A DNA stretch of 64,000 nucleotides from Endomicrobium sp. (lineage in GTDB: Bacteria > Elusimicrobiota > Endomicrobiia > Endomicrobiales > Endomicrobiaceae). Positions 33,685-43,978 of this stretch are shown here, one piece after another; position 1 is the first letter of the stretch; each line of letters starts with the position of its first letter. The stretch covers positions 1-64,000 of the forward strand of contig JAISJB010000001.1 in the NCBI GenBank assembly GCA_031261715.1, read 5' to 3'. Below the pieces are notes generated by a model. The model ran no database searches and was not told the DNA's origin. It was given only the letters and a program-made list of their open reading frames with translations. The translations under genes and the position numbers were made by a program.

Positions 33685-34787
33685 ATTGTAAAAACATTTT
33701 TATTTCTGCAGGTGATGTATCTGGAGATATACATGCATGTAATCTTGTTAAAGAGATAAAAAGAATATCACCATCATGCTATATTACTGCTATAGGAGGA
33801 AAAAATTTACAAAAATGTGTTGATCATTTTATTATAGATATTGTTAGTATTAATGCATTTGGATTTTTTCCACTTAAACAAGTGATATATCTACAAAAAG
33901 TATTCAAACAAATAAAAATTTATTTGTATAAAACTCATACAGATAAAATAATACTTATAGATTTTTATGGATTTAACATACATATTGCCAAATTAGCAAA
34001 AAAAATGGATATCCCAGTTTATTATTATATTGGGCCACAAGTATGGGCTTCTCGTAAATATAGAATCAAGAAACTTGCTAGAGTTATAACCAAGATGTTT
34101 GTAATTTTTCCGTTTGAAGAAAAGATATATAAAGAGCATGGCTTAGATACAACATTTGTAGGAAACCCTATATTAGATATAATTCCTAGAAAGCAATATC
34201 AATATAAATGTTGCAAAAATTTAAACCAAATAGTTATTGGATTATTTCCAGGAAGTAGAATGCCCATTATTAAAAGACACATTCCTATTTTATTAGATAT
34301 AATGCATATGTTAAAACAAAACCTTCAAATGCAGTTGAAATTTATATTGTTTAATACTCAAGATAACTTGTATCAAATAAAACTTATGAACATACCTAAA
34401 GATATTGAATTTGCAACTTCAAATAATTTAATTAAGCGACAATCTATAGATTTTGCAATTTGCACATCTGGAACTGTTAGTTTGGAAAATGTCTTAATGC
34501 ACATCCCAATGATAGTTATGTATAAACTATCATATTTAGACTATTTCATTATTAAAAGTATTATAAAAGTTAAATACATTACTATAGCAAACATTATAGC
34601 AAATAAATTAATTGTACCTGAATTTATACAATTTGAAGCTAATGCACATAAAATAGTACCTTATATTATAAAGGCTTTAAAACCAGAAAATTATAAACAA
34701 CAAATTAAAGTATTAAATACACTTAGAATGAACCTTGGAAATACAGGGGCTGCAAAACGTGTCGCAAAAATGATTTTAAATGATTAA
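33681..34787 (+). CDS. lpxB: Lipid-A-disaccharide synthase
   Basis: SAGDVSGDIHACNLV, YIGPQVWASRKYRIKK, GLFPGSRMPIIKRHIP. Confidence 0.95.
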   Translation: MNCKNIFISAGDVSGDIHACNLVKEIKRISPSCYITAIGGKNLQKCVDHFIIDIVSINAFGFFPLKQVIYLQKVFKQIKIYLYKTHTDKIILIDFYGFNIHIAKLAKKMDIPVYYYIGPQVWASRKYRIKKLARVITKMFVIFPFEEKIYKEHGLDTTFVGNPILDIIPRKQYQYKCCKNLNQIVIGLFPGSRMPIIKRHIPILLDIMHMLKQNLQMQLKFILFNTQDNLYQIKLMNIPKDIEFATSNNLIKRQSIDFAICTSGTVSLENVLMHIPMIVMYKLSYLDYFIIKSIIKVKYITIANIIANKLIVPEFIQFEANAHKIVPYIIKALKPENYKQQIKVLNTLRMNLGNTGAAKRVAKMILND

Positions 34788-34790
34788 ATA

Positions 34791-34982
34791 TTAAATAACC
34801 TTTGTAACTCTCTTAGCTTTTATACATGATGTACATACATATCTATGCATTCGTTTACCATTCAAGATAATTTTAATATTTTGTAAATTTGGTTTAAATA
34901 TTTTTCTAGTAGCTTTATTAGAATGACTTCTTATATTACCACGCGTACTTCTTTTATTGCAAATACTACATTTATAAGACAT
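34791..34982 (-). CDS. rpmB: 50S ribosomal protein L28
   Basis: KCSICNKRSTRGNIRSHSNKATRKIFKPNLQ...CTSCIKA. Confidence 0.93.
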   Translation of the reverse strand: MSYKCSICNKRSTRGNIRSHSNKATRKIFKPNLQNIKIILNGKRMHRYVCTSCIKAKRVTKVI

Positions 34983-35006
34983 AATCTTGTAACCTCTTAA
35001 TATACA

Positions 35007-35777
35007 TTATAAAGGTTTTTTTTCAGGAATACCAATTTTACGAGGAAATTTATGTGGAGTAATTCTATCTTTAATAAAAACTACAATACAATATTGTATG
35101 TCTTTTTTTTGTTCAGGCAAATTATAATCTATTATTTTGTAAAGCTTAGCTCCTAGCTGTTTTAAAGCGTTATTTATTGAAGCAATCCCATCTTTTTCAC
35201 TAGCAAGACTATTTCTTGTTTTGTAAACAAGAAAATATCCACCTACTTTGAGTAGAGGAATTGCAAATTCTAGATTAGGAGAAAACTTACTAACAGCTCT
35301 TGATAAAACAAAATCATACTGTTGTCGATAGATTACATTTTTGCCAATTTTTTCTGCTCTTTCATTTAATATCATCATATTTAATTGCAATTTATTATTT
35401 ATAAAATTTAAAAAAGTACATTTTTTAGCTATTGATTCAATTACTGTCAATACATTTTTAGTTAGTACAATTTGTACCGGTATACTAGGCATTCCTACAC
35501 CTGCACCTATATCAATAATGTTGATTTTGTTTAAGTTCACACTAGTTAAACTTCGTATAATTTTGATAGCATATAATGAGTCACAGAAATGTCTATAGAT
35601 TAAATTTGTTTCATTTTTAAATGAAATAAGATTAGTGATTGAATTCCATTTTATAATTTCATCTAAATATATGATAAATTTATTACACATATTTCTAGAG
35701 AATGAAGAGAAAATATTGGAAGTAACATAATATCTAAATTTTTCAAAAATAATTTTGCGTTCTTGTTTTTTAAGCAT
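35007..35777 (-). CDS. rsmG: 16S rRNA (guanine527-N7)-methyltransferase
   Basis: WNSITNLIS, DIGAGVGMPSIPVQI, SRAVSKFSPNLEFAIPLLKVGGYFLVYK. Confidence 0.93.
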   Translation of the reverse strand: MLKKQERKIIFEKFRYYVTSNIFSSFSRNMCNKFIIYLDEIIKWNSITNLISFKNETNLIYRHFCDSLYAIKIIRSLTSVNLNKINIIDIGAGVGMPSIPVQIVLTKNVLTVIESIAKKCTFLNFINNKLQLNMMILNERAEKIGKNVIYRQQYDFVLSRAVSKFSPNLEFAIPLLKVGGYFLVYKTRNSLASEKDGIASINNALKQLGAKLYKIIDYNLPEQKKDIQYCIVVFIKDRITPHKFPRKIGIPEKKPL

Positions 35778-35810
35778 ATACTATAAATATATCAAAAATG
35801 ATCTAAAATA

Positions 35811-37610
35811 TCATTTTTTGCAAATTAATGATTTTTTATATTTTTCAAGATATATATTAAGTATTGCAATATCAGATGGTGTTATAGCTTTTATTCGTGC
35901 AGCCTGTCCTATAGTTGTTGGCTTTATTGTACTCAAACGTTGTTTAGTTTCATATGAAAGCGAACTAACTTTATTATAATCAAAATTTATTGGTATTTTT
36001 CTAGATTCATTTTTCTTAAGTTTTTGTAACATATCATTTTGTATCTTAATATAACCTTCATATTTTTTATATATTTTGAACTCTTCTTTAACTTTATCTA
36101 GAGACCAAGGTAATACAACACACTTCTTAGATAAGTTATTGATATTAAAATTATTGTATAATCGCTTTAATGTATTTTTATATAGTTTAAATTTGTTATA
36201 CATTTTATCTGATATAAGATTAATAGAATGTCCTATATCCATAAGACGTAAGTCGGCATTATCATTTCGTATTGATAATCTACATTCTACTCTTGACGTG
36301 AACATTCTATAAGGTTCATCTATTCCCTTAGTAGTTATATCATCTATGAGCACTCCAATATACGAGTTATCTCTTGTAAGTATCAGACTATCTTTTCCTA
36401 AAATTCGTAAGCCAGCATTAACTCCTGCAATAAAACCTTGAGCAGCAGCTTCTTCATATCCTGTTGTACCATTGATTTGGCCTCCTAAAAATAGACCTTG
36501 TATAGTTTTAGTTTCCAAAGTTCTATTAAGTTGTGTTGGATCAACATAATCATATTCAATAGCATAACCATATCTTATAACAATAGCTTTTTCAAGACCA
36601 ATTATTGAATTTATCATTTTTTGTTGTAAATTAAATGGCAATCCAGTGTAAAGCCCATTTAAATAGATTTCATTAGTATAATATCCTTCTGGTTCTATAA
36701 ATATACGGTGTTGTTCTTTATCTGTATAACGTTCTATTTTTTCTTCTATAGACGGACAGTATCGTGGACTTTTGCTATTGACTTTTCCTATATTTATTGA
36801 TGATAAATGTATATTTTCTTTAACTAATTTATGCGTTTTATAATTAGTATATGTAATCCAACAAGGTAGCTGGTATAGATTTTGTTGCCATCTCTTAATA
36901 TTTGTGAAATGAGAGAATGGACTTGGAAATGTATCACCTAATTGTTTCTGTAATTTTGAATAATTGATTGATAAGGCATTTACTCTTGGGGTCGTAGTTG
37001 TTTTAAACCTATTTAAAAGTAATCCACAATCATTAGCTAGTGATTGTGAGAGATACAGCGATGATTTTTCATTAAATCTACCGCCATTAAAATGATATTT
37101 ACCTGTATATATAACACCTTTTAAAAAAGTGCCTGTTGTTACTATTACACTGTCAGATTCGATTTTTTCACCAGTTAAGAGTTTAACTCCATAAACTTTA
37201 TCATTCTTAACTAATATACGTTTTACTTCAGATTGTAATAAGTTAAGGTTATCTTGCCCTTGTAATAATTTTGACATTAAGAGCGAGTATAATGATTTAT
37301 CACATTGAGCTCGTGGAGACCATACTGCATGGCCTTTTGAATGATTTAACATTTTAAATTGTAATCCTGAGTAATCTGTTACTAACCCCATTACTCCTCC
37401 CATAGCATCAATTTCTCTTACTATTTGCCCTTTAGCAATGCCACCTATAGATGGATTACAAGACATTTTAGCTATAAAATCTATATTTAATGTAATTAAA
37501 AGAGTACTCAATCCCATTTTAGCACAAGCCATTGCAGCTTCACAACCAGCATGCCCTGCGCCAATAACTACTACATTATATTTTTGTTTATTTCTAACAC
37601 TTGTTTTCAT
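35811..37610 (-). CDS. mnmG: tRNA uridine 5-carboxymethylaminomethyl modification enzyme
   Basis: VVIGAGHAGCEAAMACAKMG, CNPSIGGIAKG, GQINGTTGYEEAAAQG. Confidence 0.97.
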   Translation of the reverse strand: MKTSVRNKQKYNVVVIGAGHAGCEAAMACAKMGLSTLLITLNIDFIAKMSCNPSIGGIAKGQIVREIDAMGGVMGLVTDYSGLQFKMLNHSKGHAVWSPRAQCDKSLYSLLMSKLLQGQDNLNLLQSEVKRILVKNDKVYGVKLLTGEKIESDSVIVTTGTFLKGVIYTGKYHFNGGRFNEKSSLYLSQSLANDCGLLLNRFKTTTTPRVNALSINYSKLQKQLGDTFPSPFSHFTNIKRWQQNLYQLPCWITYTNYKTHKLVKENIHLSSINIGKVNSKSPRYCPSIEEKIERYTDKEQHRIFIEPEGYYTNEIYLNGLYTGLPFNLQQKMINSIIGLEKAIVIRYGYAIEYDYVDPTQLNRTLETKTIQGLFLGGQINGTTGYEEAAAQGFIAGVNAGLRILGKDSLILTRDNSYIGVLIDDITTKGIDEPYRMFTSRVECRLSIRNDNADLRLMDIGHSINLISDKMYNKFKLYKNTLKRLYNNFNINNLSKKCVVLPWSLDKVKEEFKIYKKYEGYIKIQNDMLQKLKKNESRKIPINFDYNKVSSLSYETKQRLSTIKPTTIGQAARIKAITPSDIAILNIYLEKYKKSLICKK

Positions 37611-37666
37611 TATTATATATATTATAATTATATATTATAAAATTATTAAAGAGAGGTTCAAATTAA

Positions 37667-38644
37667 ATGGTTGTCTTATCAGGTATGCGCCCAACAGGTA
37701 GGTTACATTTAGGGCATTATTTTGGAGCATTACAGAATTGGCTGAAATTACAAGAATGTAATGAAAACAAATGTTATTTTATGTCTGCAGATTGGCATGC
37801 TTTAACAACAGATTATTCAGATACATCTAAAATTGATGATAATACATTAGATATGGTAGCTGATTGGCTTGCTGTTGGTTTAAATCCAAAAAAAAGTATA
37901 ATCTTTAAACAATCTTGTGTTCCACAACATAATGAATTGTTCTTGATATTATCTATGCTTACACCTCTTGGATGGCTATATCGGTGTCCAACATATAAAG
38001 ATCAAATTAAAGAAATAAAAAATAAAGATCTTAACAATTATGGTTTCTTAGGATATCCTATTTTGATGTCTGCAGATATCTTATTATATATGACAGATAT
38101 AGTTCCTATAGGTGCAGATCAGTTACCACATTTAGAATTTACACGTAATATTGTAAAAAGATTTACTCATTTATATGGCAAGCTTTTTAAAACTCCTAAA
38201 GCTAAGCTGACTAAAGAGGCTAAAGTCTTAGGATTAGATGGTAGGAAAATGTCTAAATCATATGAAAATACAATTTTACTTACTGAAGATATTGATGTGT
38301 TACATAGTAAAATAAATAAAATAATTACAGATCCACTAAAAATAAAACAAAATGATCTTGGACATCCAAAACAATGTGTAGTATTTTCTTTTTATCAAAT
38401 TTTAAATAGTGAAGAATTGCTTACTATACAAAACAGTTGTGAACTTGGTTTAAGAGGTTGTATGACATGTAAACGAAACTTAATGGATAAATTAGTTGAA
38501 TTTATTAAACCATTAAACAATGAACGCAAACATTTAATATCAGATAGAAAATATTTAGAAGGAATAATCAAAATGGGCTGTCATGAAGCAATTAATATTG
38601 CAAATGCAACAATGAAAAAAATACATAAAGTGTTAAAATTTTAA
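37667..38644 (+). CDS. trpS: Tryptophanyl-tRNA synthetase
   Basis: SGMRPTGRLHLGHYFGAL, DGRKMSKSYEN. Confidence 0.97.
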   Translation: MVVLSGMRPTGRLHLGHYFGALQNWLKLQECNENKCYFMSADWHALTTDYSDTSKIDDNTLDMVADWLAVGLNPKKSIIFKQSCVPQHNELFLILSMLTPLGWLYRCPTYKDQIKEIKNKDLNNYGFLGYPILMSADILLYMTDIVPIGADQLPHLEFTRNIVKRFTHLYGKLFKTPKAKLTKEAKVLGLDGRKMSKSYENTILLTEDIDVLHSKINKIITDPLKIKQNDLGHPKQCVVFSFYQILNSEELLTIQNSCELGLRGCMTCKRNLMDKLVEFIKPLNNERKHLISDRKYLEGIIKMGCHEAINIANATMKKIHKVLKF

Positions 38645-38802
38645 TATTACAGTTTGTCAATTAAAAAGAGATGAAGAATTATCATAGTTTACATCATGAA
38701 GTTTATTGTAGTATGTTTATTATTATTATATTTGTAATACATCGTATCATATCATAGTATAGAGTTAATAATTGATAAACAGTTAGTATTAAGTTATTCT
38801 AT

Positions 38803-38963
38803 CTTAATATTCAAGAAATATGTACAGTATTAGAACTTACATATTTACAAGTTATTATAAGACATACATTTAAAAAAATGTTGTTATTTCAGAATTAAAA
38901 CTATGACTGATACTAACCTATATTGTTATTACTGTTTTATAATTTTAAATAAGATATAATAAT
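38803..38963 (+). pseudogene. Possible heavily eroded MerR-type HTH regulator (speculative)
   Basis: Non-coding gap; frame fragments LNIQEICTVLELTYLQVIIRHTFKKMLLFQN and RIKTMTDTNLYCYYCFII resemble MerR HTH/wing layout. Confidence 0.22.
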
Positions 38964-39002
38964 AGGTTTATAAATAAATTATTATGGTAAAAGTGATAAT
39001 AA

Positions 39003-40043
39003 ATGAATATATTGGCAATAGAAACTTCTTGTGATGAAACTTCTGTAGCTGTTTTATTAAATGGATTTGATGTAAAATCTGTTGTTATATCATCTCAAAT
39101 TAATATTCATGCGAAATTTTATGGAGTTGTCCCTGAATTGGCTAGTCGAGCACATATAGATAATATAAATATTGTATTAGCAAGAGCTTTAGACAAAGCT
39201 CATATTACTTTTAGTACATTTAAAAAACAAATAGATGCAATAGCATTTACTGTTGGCCCTGGGCTAAGTGGAGCATTATTAATTGGAGAAATGGTTTCTA
39301 AATCTCTTTCATATGCTTATAATAAACCACTAATACCTGTAAATCATTTAGAAGGACATATTTATTCTGCAATGCTTAATAATAAATTACTTAGACCTCC
39401 ATTTTTAGCTTTAATTATATCTGGAGGACATACAAGTCTAATTATAGTTCGTAAATTTGGAATTTACGAATTACTTGGAGAAACAAGAGATGACGCAGTT
39501 GGTGAAGCTTTTGATAAGGTAGCTAAAATGTTGGGCATGTTGTATCCTGGTGGCCCCATTATAGATAGTAAATCTCAAAATGGAAACCCATATGCGGTAC
39601 ACTTTACAAGACCTTATCTAAATAGTAGTTGGGACTTTTCCTTTTCTGGAATTAAAACAGCTGTGTTAAATTATATTAAAAAAAATCATATTCATAATGA
39701 AAGTCAAGTTGATGATCTATGTGCATCATTTAATCAAGCAATTGTAGATACACTTTGTGTGAAAACATTTAAAGCTGCAGAACATTTTAATATGAAACAG
39801 ATTGTATTAGGCGGTGGAGTGAGTTCCAATTCTATGATAAGAAAAGCATTTATATCCTTAGGAAAAAGCAAACAAATTCAAGTATTTATTCCGTCACATA
39901 ATTATTGTACTGATAATGCTGCTATAATTGGTTGTGCAGCTTATATTAAACAACTAGTTATAGGTGTAGATTATAATATTGATCAAATCAGATCTAATGC
40001 TAATAGTACATTAGAAAATTGGAATAAAAAATATTTTGGTTGA
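39003..40043 (+). CDS. tsaD: tRNA N6-adenosine threonylcarbamoyltransferase
   Basis: LAIETSCDETSVAVL, NHLEGHIYSAML, LIISGGHTSLI. Confidence 0.97.
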   Translation: MNILAIETSCDETSVAVLLNGFDVKSVVISSQINIHAKFYGVVPELASRAHIDNINIVLARALDKAHITFSTFKKQIDAIAFTVGPGLSGALLIGEMVSKSLSYAYNKPLIPVNHLEGHIYSAMLNNKLLRPPFLALIISGGHTSLIIVRKFGIYELLGETRDDAVGEAFDKVAKMLGMLYPGGPIIDSKSQNGNPYAVHFTRPYLNSSWDFSFSGIKTAVLNYIKKNHIHNESQVDDLCASFNQAIVDTLCVKTFKAAEHFNMKQIVLGGGVSSNSMIRKAFISLGKSKQIQVFIPSHNYCTDNAAIIGCAAYIKQLVIGVDYNIDQIRSNANSTLENWNKKYFG

Positions 40044-40086
40044 CATTATGTTGTATTTATGCTAACTTACATTATTATTTAAATGT

Positions 40087-40159
40087 GGGCCCGTAGCTCA
40101 GTTGGTAGAGCACCTCACTTTTAATGAGGGTGTCGTGTGTTCAAATCACATCGGGCTCA
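40087..40159 (+). tRNA. tRNA-Lys (TTT)
   Basis: GGGCCCG...CGGGCTC-A cloverleaf; anticodon loop CTTTTAA. Confidence 0.95.
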
Positions 40160-40177
40160 TTTTGTTAATTTTTAATG

Positions 40178-40251
40178 GCTCCCATCGTCTAGTAGGCTTA
40201 GGACACAGGATTTTCAATCCTGCAACACGAGTTCAAATCTCGTTGGGAGCA
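40178..40251 (+). tRNA. tRNA-Glu (TTC)
   Basis: GCTCCCA...TGGGAGC-A cloverleaf; anticodon loop TTTTCAA. Confidence 0.95.
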
Positions 40252-40291
40252 GGAAAATATAAATATAAAAACATTAATGGAGACAAAATTT

Positions 40292-41581
40292 ATGTCAGTA
40301 TTAGTTGTTCTAGGGACACAATGGGGAGATGAGGGGAAGGGTAAAGTTGTACATTATTTGGCTGAACAAGCAGATTATATTGTACGTTATCAAGGTGGGA
40401 ATAATGCTGGGCATACTTTAATTTATCAAGGGGTTCCTTTTGTTTTACATTTAATTCCATCAGGTATACTTTTCCCAGATAAGCGTTGTTTAATTACTAA
40501 TGGCGTAGTTATTGATCCTAAGGCTTTTAAAAGCGAAATAGATATTTTAAGTAATAAAAATATCTCAACATGTGGAAGGGTTTTTATTAGTGAACAAGCT
40601 CACATTATACTACCATATCATAGAATTATAGACAGTGTTTTTGAAAGTTGTAATATTAAAATAGGCACTACTAAAAAAGGTATAGGGCCTGCTTATGCAG
40701 ATAAAGTAAATAGATTAGGTATACGAGTTGTTGATTATTTAGAAAAATATGTTTTTGAAGAATTACTTGAAAATAATCTTGAGGCCAAGTATCCTATATT
40801 ACATGATCAAAATATAAACATATCTGAGCTTAAGAGAGAAATAATGAATGAATATAATGAATTAGCAGATTTTATTAGACCATTTGTAGTTGATACAAGA
40901 CTTTTACTTGAGAAAGCCATTTCTAGAAATGAAAAGATACTTTTCGAGAGTGCGCAAGGAACACTACTTGACCTTGATTTTGGGACTTATCCATTTGTAA
41001 CATCGTCTAACCCAACAGTAGGTGGTATTTGTTGTGGAGCAGGAGTAGAACCTAGCAAGATACAAAATATCTTAGGAGTTGTTAAAGCGTATACTACAAG
41101 AGTTGGAGAGGGGCCTTTTATTACTGAATTATTTGATAATGTTGGAAACTTTCTAAGAGATAAAGGGCAAGAATACGGTGCAACAACTGGGAGACCACGT
41201 CGTTGTGGATGGTTCGATTCTGTTATTGTACGTCATAGTGTAAAAGTCAATGGAATAAATCATTTGATTCTTACAAAACTTGATTGTATGTCTGGCTTAG
41301 ATACAATGAAAATATGTGTTGCATATAAATATAAAGGAAATGTATATAATGAATTTCCAGCATCTAGAACAATTCAGAAATATGCTACACCAATTTATGA
41401 AGAAGTAAAAGGCTTTGAAGGACAAATAAAAGGTATCACTAATTTTAATAAACTTCCTATCAATGCGCAGAAATATGTCAAACGTTTAGAACAACTGGTT
41501 GGTGTGAAAATAGATTTAATTTCTCTTGGTAGGAAAAGAAGTGAAGTTATAGAAGTTACTGAAAATGTTAAGTGGTTTTAA
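40292..41581 (+). CDS. purA: Adenylosuccinate synthetase
   Basis: LGTQWGDEGKGKVV, NAGHTLI, GVEPSKIQNILGVVKAYTTRVGEGPF; start moved to 40292 after GGAGA. Confidence 0.97.
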   Translation: MSVLVVLGTQWGDEGKGKVVHYLAEQADYIVRYQGGNNAGHTLIYQGVPFVLHLIPSGILFPDKRCLITNGVVIDPKAFKSEIDILSNKNISTCGRVFISEQAHIILPYHRIIDSVFESCNIKIGTTKKGIGPAYADKVNRLGIRVVDYLEKYVFEELLENNLEAKYPILHDQNINISELKREIMNEYNELADFIRPFVVDTRLLLEKAISRNEKILFESAQGTLLDLDFGTYPFVTSSNPTVGGICCGAGVEPSKIQNILGVVKAYTTRVGEGPFITELFDNVGNFLRDKGQEYGATTGRPRRCGWFDSVIVRHSVKVNGINHLILTKLDCMSGLDTMKICVAYKYKGNVYNEFPASRTIQKYATPIYEEVKGFEGQIKGITNFNKLPINAQKYVKRLEQLVGVKIDLISLGRKRSEVIEVTENVKWF

Positions 41582-41602
41582 CCTTTCAATAAAAAACAAA
41601 CA

Positions 41603-42283
41603 ATGAAAATTAAGTTGCTTAATTTCACAAAACGCTCTGAGGAATTATGTGCATCTGCTGCTCATGTATGTTATAGTGACAGTAAAATATCTAAGCTTAA
41701 TGAAAGAAGTAGAATAGTAAAAATTCTTAATACAGTGATTAGGAATAAACATTATTCCGTACTAGAACATGCATCTTTTACGTTTAGCGTTGATGGGGTA
41801 TCAAGAACATTACTTGCTCAACTTACAAGACATAGATTAGCTTCCTTTTCAGTACAAAGTCAAAGATATGTCAAATTCACTAGAAATAAATATAATAAAT
41901 TTATCATCCCTAAAACGATTAAAAAAAATAAATTAATGTTAAATAAATGTTATTCTTTGTTGAATAAAGTAGTAGGTTTATATAATGAATTGTTAGAACA
42001 AAATATTTCTATTGAAGATGCAAGATATATTTTACCTAATGCCTCTGTTACTAATATTGTTTTTACAATGAACGCACGAGAATTAAGACATTTCTTTTCT
42101 TTAAGATGTTGTAATAAAGCACAATGGGAAATAAGAAACATGGCTTGTAAAATACTTAAAATTGTGAAATTAAAAGCTCCATTATTGTTTTTACTGTCAG
42201 GGCCAACGTGTGTAAGAGCCGAAATATGTCAAGAACTTATTCCTTGTAAATCTCCATGGACTAGAGAAAGGATAACAATTTGA
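41603..42283 (+). CDS. thyX: Flavin-dependent thymidylate synthase
   Basis: RHRLASFSVQSQRYV ThyX signature; YILPNASVTNIVFTMNARELRHF. Confidence 0.96.
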   Translation: MKIKLLNFTKRSEELCASAAHVCYSDSKISKLNERSRIVKILNTVIRNKHYSVLEHASFTFSVDGVSRTLLAQLTRHRLASFSVQSQRYVKFTRNKYNKFIIPKTIKKNKLMLNKCYSLLNKVVGLYNELLEQNISIEDARYILPNASVTNIVFTMNARELRHFFSLRCCNKAQWEIRNMACKILKIVKLKAPLLFLLSGPTCVRAEICQELIPCKSPWTRERITI

Positions 42284-43464
42284 TAATTCAAGGGATGAAT
42301 ATTGTTAATTTTTTGCTAGGCTTGTCTATGATTTTATTATGTGCAAAGTTGTTTGGAGAACTTGCTCTGCACATTGGCCAATCTGAAATTATAGGGGAGT
42401 TGTTTGCTGGTATTGTTCTTGGGCCATGTATGTTTAATGTTATCCATGAAACTCCCATTTTATTAATGATGGCTGAAATTGGTTCTATTATACTTTTATT
42501 TGATGTAGGTCTTTCAATAAATATAAAAAACTTTATTAAATCTAGTAAATTAGCCTTTTTAGTAGCAATAAGTGGTATATTGATTCCTTATTTGTTTGTT
42601 TACATTGTATTTACTAGCTTCCATTTTACAAAATTTCAGGCAGCCTTTGCGGCTGCTATTTTAACAGCTACTTCAATAGCAGTGACAGCCAGAATTTTAA
42701 AAGACTCAAATAAATTAGAAACACAAGAAGCAGAAATTGTATTAGGGGCAGCGTTTATTGACGATATATTAGGAATTTTTATACTTACAATTGTTTTAAA
42801 GATAATTTCTGGTAAGAGTATTACAACTTACAGCGTTATACAAATCTTAATTCGTATAATTATTTTTTTTATTTCAGCTATATTATTTAGTGTAATATTA
42901 CCACTTGTTTATAAACTTATTGCAAAAATGAAACAAGAATATTCACTACTTATAGTAACTATTTGTATATGTTTCATGATTGCAACTATAGCAGTAAAGG
43001 CAGAACTTGCTACAATAGTAGGAGCATTTATCTTTGGTATAATGTTAACACGAACACATACTATTAAACAAATCAAACAAGATATAAAACCACTATATTC
43101 TTTTTTTGTACCTATATTTTTTGTTTTAATGGGAAGTAATATTAAACTAAATATTTTTAATCCATTTATTATGGATAATGCAAAATTTATGATTATAACA
43201 CTAGTTATTTTTATAGCTTCTTTTCTTGGAAAACTATTATCTGGATTTATAATCTTAAGAAAAGGGGTAGATAAACTTATAATAGGTCTATCTATGGTCC
43301 CTAGAGGAGAAGTTGGATTAATTTTTGCAAGAATCGGACTACAACATAATATCTTTGAAACTAATTACTATAGCGTTTTAGTTACAGTTATAATGTTATT
43401 AACATTAATCACTCCAATAATACTAAAGTATCTGTTAGGCAAACGCAACTTAACTACTATTTAA
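42280..43464 (+). CDS. CPA2-type cation/proton antiporter
   Basis: About 12 TM, GELFAGIVLGP, LFDVGLSI, FAAAILTATSIAVTARIL; TTG start overlapping thyX. Confidence 0.87.
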   Translation: MIIQGMNIVNFLLGLSMILLCAKLFGELALHIGQSEIIGELFAGIVLGPCMFNVIHETPILLMMAEIGSIILLFDVGLSINIKNFIKSSKLAFLVAISGILIPYLFVYIVFTSFHFTKFQAAFAAAILTATSIAVTARILKDSNKLETQEAEIVLGAAFIDDILGIFILTIVLKIISGKSITTYSVIQILIRIIIFFISAILFSVILPLVYKLIAKMKQEYSLLIVTICICFMIATIAVKAELATIVGAFIFGIMLTRTHTIKQIKQDIKPLYSFFVPIFFVLMGSNIKLNIFNPFIMDNAKFMIITLVIFIASFLGKLLSGFIILRKGVDKLIIGLSMVPRGEVGLIFARIGLQHNIFETNYYSVLVTVIMLLTLITPIILKYLLGKRNLTTI

Positions 43465-43549
43465 CCAATTGGAATGTACAAATTTACAAAAACAAGGAGG
43501 GGATTGTTAAGGAAAAAACCATAATAATAAAAGGTTTTATCAATAATTT

Positions 43550-43975
43550 ATGGTTCACAGTAGATTGATGGCAATAGATTATGGATTAACAAAAATAGGA
43601 CTTGCATTAACAGATCAACTAAGAATCATTGCTCAACCGTTTGGAACTATTCAAAATATATCCTTGAAGAGAAGTTCTTGTGAAGTAGTTGAAATTGCTA
43701 AAGAGTATCATGTTATAACAATTGTGATAGGACTTCCGCTTAGTATGAATGGTAGTGATAATATAATGACAAATATTGTTTATAAGTTTAAAAATACAAT
43801 TTTACTGTTAACAGACATTAAAGTTGTAACTTTTGATGAAAGACTTACTACATATCAAACTAAAAGAATATTAAGAGAACTTGGGATTAGAAACAAAAAA
43901 AAAAAATATAGGTTACTTGAAGATCAAATATCTGCTACATTAATTCTTCAAACATATTTAGAATCTATTACATAA
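43550..43975 (+). CDS. ruvX: Putative pre-16S rRNA nuclease / Holliday junction resolvase-like YqgF
   Basis: MAIDYGLTKIGLALTD, IVIGLPLSMNGSDN, TFDERLTTYQ; start may be 43568. Confidence 0.9.
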   Translation: MVHSRLMAIDYGLTKIGLALTDQLRIIAQPFGTIQNISLKRSSCEVVEIAKEYHVITIVIGLPLSMNGSDNIMTNIVYKFKNTILLLTDIKVVTFDERLTTYQTKRILRELGIRNKKKKYRLLEDQISATLILQTYLESIT

Positions 43976-43978
43976 ACT

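Noticed and set aside
37611-37666. AT-palindromic stretch between divergent mnmG and trpS as an operator
   Set aside because: Almost pure A/T, so palindromy is expected by chance; no specific motif.
40102-40332. 76-aa + strand ORF
   Set aside because: Runs through tRNA-Lys and tRNA-Glu and into purA in a different frame; not a plausible protein.
43490-43549. Strong SD-like AAGGAGGGG followed by a tiny frame TTG TTA AGG AAA AAA CCA TAA and a weak hairpin upstream of ruvX, as a possible leader peptide
   Set aside because: Spacing from SD to TTG is too short (about 3 nt), the hairpin is weak, and nothing links it to regulation; more likely an eroded leader.
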